Positions 12,101 through 23,343 of a stretch of DNA of 64,000 bases are shown piece by piece. Source of the stretch: Megalobrama amblycephala (lineage: Eukaryota > Chordata > Actinopteri > Cypriniformes > Xenocyprididae); assembly GCF_018812025.1 (NCBI RefSeq), contig NC_063051.1, positions 8,445,896 to 8,509,895 on the forward strand, written 5' to 3'. The translations under genes and the position numbers were made by a program. How positions within the stretch are numbered: the first letter of the stretch is position 1; each line of letters begins with the position of its first letter. The notes under the pieces are model-generated. The model made no database searches. It saw only the letters and a list, made by a program, of their open reading frames with translations, and had not been told where the DNA came from.

Positions 12101-15100
12101 CCTGCAGCCCTACTATAAAGATTAAGATATAGTTTAAATAAAAATCAACAATCTAAATGTAAAAAAGAATAGCAGTCCACACTACAACTATAATGATAAC
12201 CACACAGAGAAACAATATTGTTGGAATCACTTTCAGAACATTTTTTTCTAGCTGCCTAACAAAAACACCGACATGCAGAATACATCCTGCCTGCCTGCCT
12301 GCCTATCGTTATAGTTACCATTACAGTTTTCGTTCTTAGTGTGAACGGCTTCAAATGTAAATCTAAGGGATTTTTTTTACATATTCTATCCATCATGAAA
12401 AATGTGTAGCCGCGGTTACGAGTCATCCAAAAATATTTTTAATGATATTCGGGTCGCGGTCGGTCGGGTCGTTTGAAATAAAGATGCCAATTAAACCTTT
12501 GTAATTTTCAGTTTTACTTACTAAAGGTTTCAGTTTTACTTTCATGGGTATTTGTGAACATTTATTTATGGATATTGTAGCCTCAGTCTTTGGCTTAGCC
12601 TACCTGTTTTTGTTCGTCTAAAATGCGTTAATAAATACTTTATTAACTTATTCTATCACTGCATTTTGTGTTTGTGAGAGCTTCAATGAGAGCTTCAATT
12701 GGGCATTCACGTGGCGAAATAGCCTAAGCCTGCTAATACAAGTGGGAAATCCTTATTTACCTTTTGAATGTTGAGCGTTATTAACTTTTGAATAAATGCT
12801 GACGCAGGACAAAATGCCCGATTTCCCAAAACGTTGAACTGAGCAATGCCATTGTACCATTTTAATAGGCTACTTTTAAACGCATATAGCTCAGTATGTC
12901 AGTTTTATGTACTTTCTGAGAGGGGGCGGGATTTTTGTTGGGAAAGTCGGGGGAGAGACGCACACTTCGATTAGACTGGATAAACACATCCAGCATCTTA
13001 ATTGTTAAGAAAATGAAACGAAATAAATTAATAAATCAAGCCTTTATTACATAACACTAGGCTATATCATACAGCATTCAGAAAAAGAACAGTTTGCGCT
13101 CCTAAGGGCTTTCACACTTTTCCAAGAGTGGGCCTTCTCTCAGTTGACCTGCTGATTAATTCTTCAAGCAGGGTCGAAACATAAACATCGCATTCATCAA
13201 TAATATGCATCTAGACAGCTGAAATGGAAAATGATGGGCCGCCTCAAGAACTGCCTGCTCTCGCCGCTGCACCTCTGAGGGCACCACATCAGGTCCTGAA
13301 ACATTTCTCTACTACGCAGGCTGGATTAATGGATATTATTGGCCAGGGAGGCTGATGGGGGGCGTATGGGAGGGGGGCGGCCACACACCCCGCACCCCTA
13401 GTTCTTACGTCTATGGCCCAATGACGCTGCAATGAGCATTTACTACTTTTAAAAAATGCGGGTCAGGAAGCGGGTCGGGTACAATTTTTTTTTTTTTTTT
13501 TTTGCGGTCCGAGTTGCGGGCGAGTTAGTTGAAAACGTCGGTCGGGTGCGGGTTGTTTATACATTGACCCGCGCATCACTGACACTTATTTAGGCGACTT
13601 GCTATTTACATTAATCGAACTATAAGAGATTATGAATGTACACATTTAGTAAAACACACACAATGATCAAATTTTTTCATGCAATATACTGTGAAAAAGA
13701 AACCTTATTAGGGCTGTAACGATATGCGATATGAAACCGAAATCGCGATACGCAGGTCCACGAACCTGTATCGCGATGTGAGAAGGCAGAATCGCGACAC
13801 ACCCCTTCCAACTCCCAGAGTTATCCTTCCTGTCCAGATCCAATGCTACCACATTTTTAAATTACTATAAGTATTAGGGGTGTAACGATTTATCGTAGAT
13901 GGTGTGTCTCAATCAGCTCTCTAGTTCAGTAAGTGTTTCGGGCACACATTGAATCTTGCAAGCAGGTTTAAACGTTTCTCATGTCAGTCTCTTGCATGGT
14001 CGCGTGAGAAAAGTCGTGGCTTTCTTTCACCGCAGTGCACAGGAACAGCTGTGCTCACAGAAAAGCAAAAGACGCTTGCGATGCTTTGCTTTAAGAAGTT
14101 CTGTGGGGCCGTTCACATATTGCGTCTTTTCCGCGTGCAAGTCAGTTATTATTTTCAAATGTAGCCGCGCGGCAAGCGCGCTCATAATGGGATCAACGCG
14201 GTCGCGACGCGCATGCAATTCTCAACTTCTCAGAATGCCGCAAGCGCACCGCAGGTCGTGTGACAAGAATCAACCGATCAGCTATGGCCTTTCCGTAACA
14301 AAACATCAAAAGCTCAGCCGAACAGCTGATCATAGCTGTACATGGTGGTTTTTATATCTTATCTCCATCAATATATCTCGTAGTAAAACTAATGCAAGGG
14401 CTAGAAATCATTTATCCTTTGCAGAAACATCCTGATCCTCTTGGAGAGCTCAGTTCATGGTTGCATAGCAACGACCGACGCCACGGGAGCGCAAGCGCTT
14501 TGGAAAGAAGGAGAAGCGGTGCGGCCGCGCCTTCCACGCGTTTTTAGACGCGATATGTGAACGGCCCCTATTCATAATTCTAAGTTCATGTTAAATTTAA
14601 CATTTTTTTTCAGTGACAGACAGCCCTATTCAGCTGTTAATTTGAATACAGAAGGTTTTTATTAAAATTTTATATTTATTTATTTTATTGAAATGTGATC
14701 TTGTATGTACAACAAGGAAAATTATTGAAATTTGTTCATGTTTTTTTTAATAAATCTTGTTTGAATTTCAGTTTCATTTTGTTCAAAATATCGTGATACG
14801 TATCGTATCGTGAACTCCGTATCGAGATACGTATCGTATCGTGACCTGAGCGTATCGTTACACCCCTAAACCTTATATACCTATATATTACTGTATCTGT
14901 GCCATACTTAGTAAGCACCAACCCGTTTATGAGAGTTCTCATTTCACATTCAACTAGATGTATAATCTAAAATCATCCGGTTTCTAAATTCATAGTTGTA
15001 AGAATATGCAATAAAATACTATTTTGTTGGAGTGATTAGCGGATATGCTCCAAAACAATGTTGCACATGCAAGTGATGCAGATTCAAGTCCTGCTCACAT

Positions 15101-18100
15101 CTTCACTTTCTTCTCTGTGCTTCTAATGCAATAAAAATCTATTTTGTGCAGCACTTTTGACTGTTTTCATGCCAGATGCCTCTTTGCTTGTTCTAATGCA
15201 CTTCAGCATATAAAGCAAAGCGTTAACGTACTAAATGTAGTGTCTCAGGATCAGGCTACAATCTCTAGACAGTAGAGTAATCTGATCCCTGTTCAGCACC
15301 TTAAAATAAACAGTACAAGAGAATGGGAAAACTCTGGGGTTACCATGCTGTCCTCCTGTCAACTTGTGAACCCTACAAAGACACATTTCTTCACCGAGGT
15401 CTGTGTATTATGATAGAAAGCAATCTTTCACAGTATTTTTGCAGGTGGAGATGGAATTCTGTTGTGCTATCCTTCTCTCCAAATAAATGGAGGTGTCCAA
15501 TGATACCTCCAAACACGCCGGTCCAGTAAAGATCACACTGTACAGGGCAAAGGAATCTTTCACTCCATTGCGTTCCATTATTCAAAGGATGGTTCATCCA
15601 GAAATTAAAATACTGTCTTCAATTACAGATTTTTGGTCATTAAACATTTCATGCTTAATTATAATGAAAATGGGCTACTTATTAGAAGTTTATGGGGATG
15701 ACACAGTGGACATATTAAAGCCACGGTTCCTTTAAATGATGAGTTTAGGACAAAAATATATATTACTATGACAATTAATCATCATCAGACAAAATTTCCT
15801 AACCATGACAGCCCAAGTCATACAGGTTTGGAAAGGCATGAGGATGTGTAAATGACAGAATTATCATTTTTGACTGAATTATCCCTTTGATTATGTGCAA
15901 CTGTTGATAGAGCACGCGCTACCTTTTTTGGTAAACAAAGAAAATTTCCTCAGAACACAAACTTGTCCTTTTGTAGGAGAAGAGCTATAGTGCTTGAGAA
16001 GCAGAATCGCAGACTTCAAAGAAAAAAAAATTCTAAATGATGTAAAAGGAAAAATAAATTCATGTGCATTTCAGAAAACACTCGCTTCAATCCATAAATG
16101 TCAAGCTAAAAAGCAAAATAAATAAATAAATAAATAAAATAAAAAAAATCCATCAAGGTTCAAGATGTTAACCAAGCTTGCATCACTCACTACTAAACTA
16201 CATATACATTCATAAAACGTTTACGTAGCCAACATTTTTTATTATTTCTCAAATAAACATGTGCTAGAATAGCATCAAATTCTTAGATGAAACAACTTTC
16301 ACATTGGCAGCTTAACTTTATTTTTGATCAATGACTTTGGCTCTGACTTCAATTTACATTCCACTTTTGGGTTTTGCAGCCTACGGTAAAATTGAGGGCT
16401 GTCAATGTAAGTGACATTTTAAATAAGTAAGCAGCAGTTTGTGTGGTACTTTAAATGCATTACAGTTTAACTTTGTAGAAATTTGGTGAAACAAGGTGTA
16501 ATGTATGAGGTGAGGGAGCATACAGATATTAGATTTATCCAAAGCAATATACTAATGTGAAAACAGACTGGTGCAAAAGTGCGATTCTCCTCTTATATCT
16601 GAAATCTGGGAAGAGCTACTTAGTCCAGCCTATTTAAGTAAAAGCGTTTATGCATTCTGTATTGTATTTGTTTGATTGCTTGATTGCAAAGCAAACTAAG
16701 GAAATGATATATCCCAATTAGAAATAAAACCTGATCTTTAAGAGTGTGTAAACCCAAAATGAAAATTATGTCATGACATAAACCCACATGAGGGTGAGCA
16801 AATGCTGACAGAAAGTTTATTATTTGGTGAACAAGCTCTTTAAATCTAGACAACGTTCATAGAAATGACTTGACTTCTCTGCTCCATGCACTTGGACATC
16901 AGTGTACACTAAGGTCGGAGCTATTTACTGAGTACTATCAGGCCAAAATTTAGTCTATTCCCTGCAGCTGTTTTTCTGTGAATCATATCTTTACATGTAC
17001 GCAAATTCATGCGTGCACACACACACACACACACACACACAATCATGGGGATATCCTGCACACTTCCCCCTTCCTGTGAGTCAAGTGGCCTACTTCCACA
17101 TTAGCAGCATGCATACAAATGGATAGCCTGACCTTGCCAAAAAAACTGCTGGTCCATTCATTCACTTCTGCAACTGTATACCTCAACTGAGTGCAAATAA
17201 AAACATGGAAATGTACTCAAATGTATTTTCTGGACTGATAAGCATCATGGATGCAAACCATTAAATGCCAAACATACAACAAACCATGTTCCAATATAAC
17301 ATGGACCAACATGTATTTGGACACTTATTTGTATGTAATGCCATTGCATTACACATAATAGGCCTATAATTTATGTTATTATCATACATACTTTAAAAGT
17401 GCCCTAGAACTTTTTTTTAAAAGATGTAATATAAGTCTAAGGTGTCCCCTGAATGTGTCTGTTAAGTTTCAGCTCAAAATACCCCATAGATTTTTTTAAA
17501 TTGAATTTTTTTTAACTGCCTATTTTGGGGCATAATTAGAAACGAGCCGATTTCAGGTTGCGGCCCCTTTAAATCGTGTTCTCCGCCCCCTCCCGAGCTC
17601 TCGACTCTATCACAGCATAAACAAAGTTTACACAGCTAATATAACCCTCAAAATGGATCTTTACAAAGTGTTCGTCATGCATACTGAATGCATGCGTCGG
17701 ATTATGTGAGTATTGTATTTATTTGGGTGTTTACATTTGATATTGAATGAGTTTGATAGTGCTCTGTGGCTAACGGCTAACATTACACACTGTTGGAGAG
17801 ATTTATAAAAAATGAAGTTTTGTTTATGAATTATACTGACTGCAAGTGTTTAAAAATGAAAATAACGACGGCTCTTGTCTCCGTGAATACAGTAAGAAAC
17901 AATGGTAACTTTAACCACATTTAACAGTACATTAGCAACATGCTAACGAAACATTTAGAAAGACAATTCACAAATATAACTAAAAATATCATGTTATCAT
18001 GGATTATGTCAGTTATTATTGCTCCATCTGCCATTTTTCACTGTTTTCCTTGATTGCTTACCTAGTCTGATTATTCAGCAGTGCACATCCAGACGTCCTG

Positions 18101-20073
18101 CCCTTGTGTAATGCCTCAATCATGGGCTGGCATATGCAAATATTGGGGGCGTACATCCCGACTGTTACGTAACAGTCGGTGTTATGTTGAGATTCGCCTG
18201 TTTTCCGGAGGTCTTTTAAACAAATGAGATTTATATAAGAAGGAGGAAACAATGGAAACTCACTGTACACTGTAAAAAAGAATTGTTGGTTTAACTTAAA
18301 AAAGTAAGTTACCTGGTTTCCTTAAAAAAATTTAGTTCACTGAAATTAAAAATTTGAGTTAATACAATGAAGGCGATTGATTTAATCAACACAAACTCAA
18401 AATAGTATGTTATCTGAACCACATTAATTATCTAAGATGATTTGACAAAAGAAAAAATGTTGTGATAACAAATCCTAAAAATATTTTTTTTACAGTGTAT
18501 GTCTTTTCCATGTACTGAACTCTTGTTATTTAACTATGCCAATATAAATTCAATTTTTAATTCTAGGGCACCTTTAAGTATTATTTATATTATATTTTAA
18601 TTACCATATTTTTTAATATGGCCAAAGTGTCCAAAAATACTTTTTGAGAGCACCTGTAGGTAAAAAAAAAAAAAAACCCAATGCTTTAACTTGTATTCTG
18701 AATGCATAACTGAATGCAAAATTGTCTAGATTTTAATATCATGAATAAAGTCTGAGTCACATTTGAGCCATGTGTTTACAACAGGATGTGACACACGTTA
18801 AATACTTCCTGCTCACCTGGGCACACTAACACACCAATGCATTACAACACACTTCCAACTAAGTGATTAGAGTTATGATGATGAACAAGCAGCATTTGTA
18901 AACATAAAACATGAAAATGCTCTACAATACAATAAAAGTCACTGTCCAGTCAGTGTTTGACAATGTTGCTCAAAAGTCTTCATACAGATCGCCTAAAATG
19001 GCATCATCACATTCAGACAGTCATTGAAGTTACAGCAATTAGAGTCACCAACACTGCTGTTAGAGAACAGAACATAACTTACCACTGCATGTGTGAAGAC
19101 TGATAACTAGAATTTCTGACAGATGACAAACTGAGATGCCACTTTTTTGACAAACTGATTTTGTCAACTAGGCCAAGTAATAGTACTACATTTAGATATA
19201 TAACCATGATACTGAATGAATACTACAGTCATATACCAACATATTCAAATCTCATTTAAATACTTAGCCCTTTGGGACATAACCCAGTGTTTCTGAAGTC
19301 CCTTGATGTGCCATTTAAACACTTTGGTATATGAATATGATTTTGCCATGGTCCTGCCATCATGACATCACTGCAATAGGATATTATAGTAATATTGTGT
19401 TTTTGGAAATGGAGCTGCTATAATACCATGATTTGTGGACATTGTGCCATTGTAGAGATCTTGCAATAACATTGCATCAAAGTACCACAGTACTGAAATT
19501 CGTGTATTTACATAGCATTTCAAAGCTAAATATAGCTACATTTTTCTGTAAATTATAGTACTTCTAGGTACTTAGAAAAATACCATGGTGCATATCAAAT
19601 TAGCAATGTTAATTCCATGGTACTTTTATGTTAGTGTGTCAACAATCCCTTTGAAGTCCCTTTGAACATATCAATCATGAAAGCTGGAATAACCTCATAT
19701 TTTGACTGCATTATATATAACCTAAATGTATACTAGTCTTTTAAACTAGTAAATGTACTCATATATCCGAGATGATCATAGTACACAAATGTAAATGGTG
19801 ATTTGAAGAGGACGCACATCACAGGGCGGCTGGATTCACATCTATCAGCAGCCGGCCAACCACAGAACTGTTGCCAACCCTCCAAAACAGCTGGAAAATA
19901 ACTTATTCTGAGCCTTTCTGCAGACAGACTCCAAACCCACACATGATGTTGGGGTGAAATCAAAGCATCGGGTTTGTTATTTTAATTTGAGAGGGACTCA
20001 CCTTCATGTCGTTCATGATGATTTGGAAGAGCCCTCCCAAAGCGCTGCACTCCTTCTCCATTCCCGCATCCAT
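3053..20073 (-). CDS. MTSS1/MTSS2-family I-BAR protein, 5' part (2 coding exons, partial)
   Basis: Exon 1 (20002-20073) and exon 2 (3053-3114) join in frame to read MDAGMEKECSALGGLFQIIM NDMK, then ASYPAWEDFVTKGAKLQSQL and R. This is the unmistakable N-terminus of the MTSS (missing-in-metastasis) I-BAR domain, which binds PI(4,5)P2 membranes and drives outward bending and actin protrusions. LQSQLR resembles MTSS1, but 24+21 residues cannot separate MTSS1 from MTSS2. Junctions are GT-AG and the frame at the end of exon 2 (AG|) matches the family. Intron 1 is 16,887 bp and full of transposons. No third exon is visible in 1-3052, so the remainder lies off the left edge. Confidence 0.9.
3115..4823. 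other. MTSS intron 1, no clear feature
   Basis: Mostly unique AT-rich DNA. A possible fragment of the CATTCAAAAG MITE lies near 4660-4690. Confidence 0.5.
5010..6225 (-). pseudogene. Tc1-like transposase pseudogene (DDE type)
   Basis: Fragments in several frames line up N to C: an HTH-like part with MLRRKIVEQYQKGVSQRKIA (near 6000), STVHNIIQRF (near 5920), VLWSDKSKFEVLFG with the first Asp (near 5570), FQHDNARPHTAS with the second Asp (near 5315), and CSPDLSPIENK with the Glu (near 5220). The second Asp and the Glu are 33 residues apart by my count, one fewer than classic DD34E. At least three frame breaks separate the pieces, so it is inactive. Confidence 0.85.
6319..6698. mobile_element. 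TTAA-flanked MITE nested in the Tc1 element
   Basis: AGGTGCTCTAAGCGAT at the left and ATCGCTTAAAGCACCT at the right, bordered by TTAA (6315-6318, 6699-6702). It splits the Tc1 sequence cleanly (AAATATAGG | TGAGATTTG), so it arrived after the Tc1. Confidence 0.8.
7372..7655. repeat. Diverged MITE (TAAGGYTTCATT ... AATGAGACCTTA)
   Basis: Inverted ends ATAAGGCTTCATTAGTTAAC and GCATTACATAATGAGACCTT. The same family appears at 40135-40326 and, as internal fragments, near 33840-33960. Confidence 0.5.
7680..8369. mobile_element. MITE with CAGTGCTTCCCACA inverted ends
   Basis: CAGTGCTTCCCACA opens the element and its exact complement closes it at 8356-8369. No coding capacity. The ends are hAT-like, but the flanking octamers match only in part. 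Confidence 0.6.
8824..9060. repeat. Fragment of AAAGGATTAGTTCACTTT repeat
   Basis: Shares AAAGGATTAGTTCACTTTAA and a TTTACTCACCCTCAAGCC block with other family members; another short copy starts at 9882. The right boundary is unclear. Confidence 0.4.
9240..9620. promoter_or_regulatory. Unique block in MTSS intron 1, possible enhancer
   Basis: Non-repetitive, with GATCAGCTGCTGAATTTC (E-box CAGCTG), TGACGTC and AATTATAAAAG. The 71-residue minus-strand frame here is not convincing as protein. Confidence 0.2.
10170..10480. promoter_or_regulatory. Unique block in MTSS intron 1, possible enhancer
   Basis: High-complexity DNA with TCAGCTGTAG, AAATCATTAGTTTGTCC and CTTTTAATGATCAGG, bordered on the right by the triple transposon nest. 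Confidence 0.2.
10516..12112. mobile_element. hAT element (TAGGGCTGCACAATTA ends), second layer
   Basis: Starts TAGGGCTGCACAATTACTCG, ends ...CTGCAGCCCTA, with flanking octamers ctataacg (10508-10515) and ctataaag (12113-12120), 7/8 identical. No transposase frame is seen. The interior near 10840-11100 includes another (GATATG/CGATAC-rich) repeat. Confidence 0.75.
11639..11980. mobile_element. Palindromic 342-bp hAT MITE, third layer
   Basis: Nearly the whole element is an inverted repeat: two 159-bp arms in perfect register around a 24-base centre (11798-11821), about four mismatches by eye. Ends TAGGGCTGGGCGATATATCG. A perfect 8-bp duplication cttcaaac lies at 11631-11638 and 11981-11988. 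The internal frames are mirror images, not genes. Confidence 0.9.
12406..13581. mobile_element. Possible hAT-like element with GGGTCGGGT-rich ends
   Basis: The left arm has CGGGTCGCGGTCGGTCGGGT, and the right arm has GGTCGGGTGCGGGTTG then GACCCGCGCATCACTG. The right end is clean, the left end decayed, and there is no clear duplication. It includes a T20 run (13483-13503). Confidence 0.4.
13709..14868. mobile_element. hAT element with two left-type termini
   Basis: The outer left end TAGGGCTGTAACGATATGCG (13709) and right end CGTTACACCCCTA (14868) are bordered by a perfect 8-bp duplication aaccttat (13701-13708, 14869-14876). A second left-type end, TAGGGGTGTAACGATTTATC, begins at 13875 with no right partner of its own. 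Confidence 0.75.
14105..14568. mobile_element. Nested MITE with GGGGCCGTTCACATAT ends
   Basis: Left GGGGCCGTTCACATATTGCG and right CGCGATATGTGAACGGCCCC are inverted copies. It is locally GC-rich, and the 159-residue open frame at 13956-14435 runs through it without resembling a protein family I know. Confidence 0.55.
15586..15886. mobile_element. Old MITE of the AGGGATAGTTCACC family
   Basis: AGGATGGTTCATCCAGAAAT at the left and GACTGAATTATCCCT at the right, with flanks tcaa and ttga that look like decayed TTAA. A further fragment lies at 16745-16840. Confidence 0.5.
17016..17040. repeat. (CA)n microsatellite
   Basis: About 12 CA units. Confidence 0.9.
17397..18573 (-). mobile_element. Kolobok-like TTAA element, copy 1 (inverted, with nested MITE)
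   Basis: Ends AAGTGCCCTAGAA and TTCTAGGGCACCT, bordered by TTAA (17393-17396, 18574-18577). It is oriented opposite to the copies at 22394, 41482 and 63459. A 22-bp perfect palindrome sits at 18158-18179. Interrupted by a TA-flanked MITE at 18268-18497. Confidence 0.8.
18268..18497. mobile_element. TA-flanked MITE nested in Kolobok-like copy 1
   Basis: CACTGTAAAAAAGAATTG at the left and TTTTTTTTACAGTG at the right, with TA on both sides (18266-18267, 18498-18499). Removing it restores the sequence found in the sister copies (GTGAGTCTC / ACATACAG junction), which shows the exact insertion point. Confidence 0.8.
18578..20001. other. MTSS intron 1, proximal part
   Basis: Diverged repeat rich in TACCATGG-type words at 19200-19640; the rest unique. 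Confidence 0.45.
20002..20073 (-). CDS. MTSS-type coding exon 1
   Basis: 24 codons starting at ATG 20071-20073, ending ...NDMK|gtgagt. A second in-frame ATG follows four codons later. The upstream ATG is chosen because its context is TAAAATGG and it keeps the usual 4-6 residues before EKEC. Confidence 0.9.
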
Positions 20074-20800
20074 TTTACCACCCCAAAAACACACGCGTAG
20101 CGTTGACACTTATCCTCCTTATGGAAGCTCGCCTGGAAACCCGCTGTCAGAATCTGAAGGGTGCGGTACGACGCTGTATTTGAAGGTTGTCGTGTGAATA
20201 AGGCAAAAGAGGATAAATTAAAGCAAAAATAGTGAGTGTTATTCCGCTGATTGGCTGCCTGGCGCAAGTAAACTAGTCCCGGCCACGCAACTTGCTAAAC
20301 CTCTGAAAATACATCGCATCGCCACTATAAAAGTGGATAAAAAGCCTAAAATGGGATTTTTTTACAATAAGTCTCCAGGTCAAAAAAGTGCCACGTAAGC
20401 ACAGGTAAACCCGCAGGAAAAACTGACCGTTGAAAGTCTGCGCCGAAGTACCTGGCTCGGCGTTTTCAAAGCTTGGCTCTGCTGGATCGATAGTCACGTT
20501 AGTGTAGATCGCGACAACCGCCGTGTTTTTTATTCCTCATGGTTTCATTCAGTCGATCCAGCCGCTGATATATCCTTAATAGAGATGATTTTAAACTGTT
20601 GCAGTTTGAATAAGGCTTTCGGGTGAAATTAATACGGCAAAACCTGACTAAAGTTTCGACTCCTGATAGATTCCACAGAGCGAGTGGTAAACATTATTCA
20701 CTCCTGGCTCTCTCTCTCTCGCGCTTTCTAACCCGTTTGTGTGGATCGGCTGGCGGACGAACTCAAAAGTGGGCGGAGCATGAGCGCTTCGGAAATCTTC
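20074..20800 (-). promoter_or_regulatory. 5' UTR and promoter region of the MTSS-type gene
   Basis: This is a locally CpG-richer block upstream of the start codon with a GC box (GTGGGCGGAGC around 20769-20779) and a short CT-repeat at 20710-20722. No TATA box is evident. The TSS cannot be fixed from sequence. Confidence 0.45.
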
Positions 20801-20829
20801 GTGCTTTTCCGACAATGTTACATTTTGTC

Positions 20830-22389
20830 AACAAAAAATAGCCTATTTTTCTAAATTATTATTATTTTTTTATTATTTTCTTTAAACATTTTCTCCAGTT
20901 CTTATGTAAATATAATACATGTTTTTTTTTATTACCTCATAATAATTATTTAGAGACGATATGAAATATTTGTACTTTTACAAAGTTTTTTTTAAAGATG
21001 ATATTTATTATCTTAATTTAAGATTACAAGTACAAGCAAAAAATGTGATTAAAACTTGCGAATCACCTAAAAATCTACAGTTTTGTGTAGCCTAAGTAAA
21101 AATTCATCAGAACTTTTGATCTTGAATAAAAATGTTGAATAAAAATGGACATTATAAGTCAGCTACCTAAACATGTGCTTACTTTGTGCAGTTCTTTTAA
21201 CCATTTTATTTATCTATTTATTTTTTCATTTAAGGGACCTGATAAAACCTGTTACAAGAAATATAGTGGGTTACTTATGACTGTCCACACTGTTGCTAAA
21301 CTCTGTCTTCCTAAGCATTTTAAATGTGCTTTCTATAAAGCTAAACCAGAATACACAGAACTACATCCTATTATATTTATCTACTCACAAGTGAGCTGGT
21401 TTTCATGGATTCATATCACATCTATGAGTCAGCATCATTGTAATCTTGCCCAGCCCTGTGCTGTTACCTGACATTATGAAATGAGTCCACCTCTCAGCTC
21501 AGTGTCTCATAGCAACGCAGACATGATAAATTTAGCATCACGTCCTCTAGTGGCCACCTGTCTGTCTGCCTGAGAGAGGGGAGGTCACCTTGTTCAGCAG
21601 TCTGCATGGGCTTCCCACAGCTTTATGTGCCCACTCACAGCACAAACATGTAAACTCATAAAGCTCATGGATTGAGCATTTAAGTGATTTTTAGGGCCCA
21701 TTTTAAGTGTCGCTATGAAAACAAACAGATCAGTTCACATCTACATAAATTATAATTTTCGGAAAAAAAAATTGCAGTTATCCATTAGTTTTTTTTTTTT
21801 TATAGTTTGCTCTCTGGTTACATATTTTAGAGTTAAGCCTAAGTATAACAAACTTATAATCAATTATATTCAGTATCCAAAAGGAGTTTTTAACATGACT
21901 CCACTAGTACAACAGATGTTTTTATTTTTATTTTTTTTTATTTTGCATACGAACAATAACATAACAGGCCAACATAATTTAAATTATATACCTTCACAGA
22001 CTGAGAAATAACAAATTTTAATACATAATGTCACAACAAAACAAAAAAACATAAAATAAAATTAACTACAAAACACTGTAGGGGATTCATTCAGATTGGT
22101 AATAAGGTCATACTAGTATAACAGATGTACTTTATATCTGTAGAAGGTGCTTGCTGCCATCTTGTGGTGAAACTTTAGTAATGCAGAAGTGTTTGCATAG
22201 CAGACAAGGGCTGTTTATAATTAAATACTAACATACTGCATACAGTATTTGCTGTATACTGCCTGCTATTTTATTTTATTTAATTTTTTTTACATAATTT
22301 TAATATAATACAATTTCATATAACATATTGAAAAAGCAGGGAAGCAATATTGCTTAAATAATAATAAAAAATCCATCTATCAGTGTCGT
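20830..22389. other. Intergenic between OSGIN-like 3' end and MTSS promoter
   Basis: AT-rich, no exon or repeat ends recognised. Confidence 0.5.
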
Positions 22390-22393
22390 TTAA

Positions 22394-23337
22394 AGGTGCC
22401 CTAGAATTAAAAAATTGAATTTATCTTGGCATAGTTAAATAACAAGAGTTCAGTAGATGGAAATGACATACAGTGAGTCTCAAACACCATTGTTTCCTCC
22501 TTCTTATATAAATCTAATTTGTTTAAAAGACCTCAGAAGAACAGGCGAATCTCAACATAACACCAAATGTTACGTAACAGTCGGGATCATTAATATGCAC
22601 GCCCCCAATATTTGCATATGCCAGCTCATGTTCAAGCATTAGACAAGGGCAGGACGTCTGGATCTGTGCACAGCTGAATCATCAGACTAGGTAAGCAAAC
22701 AATGGCGAAAAATGGCAGATGGAGCGATAATAACTGACATTATCCATGATATCATGATATTTTTAGTGATATTTGTAAATTGTCTTTCTAAATGTTTCAT
22801 TAGCATGTTGCTAATATACTGTTAAATGTGGTTAAAGTTACCATCGTTTATTACTGTATTCACGGAGACAAGACTGTCATTATTTTCATTTTTTAAACAC
22901 TTGCAGTCTGTATAATTCATAAACACAACTTCATTCTTTATAAATCTCTCCAACAGTGTAGCATTAGCCGTTAGCCACGGAGCACCATCAAACTTATTCA
23001 GAATCAAATGTAAACATCCAAATAAATACCATACTTATGCGGTTAGACATGCTGCATGACAAACACTTTGTAAAGATCCATTTTGATGGTTATATTAGCT
23101 GTGTGAACTTTGTTTATGCTGTTAAAGGCAAGCGCGAGCTCCGTGGGCGGGGAGCGTGAGCATTTAAAGGGGTCGCGGCCTAAATCGGCTCATATTTATT
23201 GATGCCCCAAAATAGGCAGTTAAAAAAATTAATAAAAAAAAAATCTATGGGGTATTTTGAGCTGAAACTTCACAGACACATTCAGGGGACACCTTAGACT
23301 TATATTACATCTTTTAAAAAGATGTTCTATGGCACCT
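22394..23337 (+). mobile_element. Kolobok-like TTAA element, copy 2
   Basis: AGGTGCCCTAGAATTAAAAA ... GGCACCT with TTAA at 22390-22393 and 23338-23341; 944 bp. The best full-length copy. The short frames at 22457-22642 and 22822-23007 recur in the other copies only because the DNA does. Confidence 0.8.
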
Positions 23338-23343
23338 TTAACA

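Larger units (their letters stand above)
10484..12352. mobile_element. Outermost MITE of a triple nest (TTCACACCAAGAACG ends)
   Basis: Left CCATTCACACCAAGAACGAT and right CGTTCTTAGTGTGAACGG are inverted copies. Everything between 10516 and 12112 is a later hAT insertion. Confidence 0.6.
14877..17392. other. MTSS intron 1, mixed
   Basis: Unique AT-rich DNA with one old MITE (15586-15886), an (AAAT)n run near 16118-16140 and a (CA)n tract. Confidence 0.5.

Noticed and set aside
13956..14435. 159-residue plus-strand open frame
   Set aside because: It runs across a hAT arm and a nested GGGGCCGTTCACATAT MITE and resembles no protein family.
22457..22642. Peptide frame [20 protein letters not shown] repeated at 41544 and 63479 (and its relative on the minus strand at 18058)
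   Set aside because: Recurs only because the TTAA element DNA recurs; it carries differing indels and stops among copies, so there is no sign of selection on protein.
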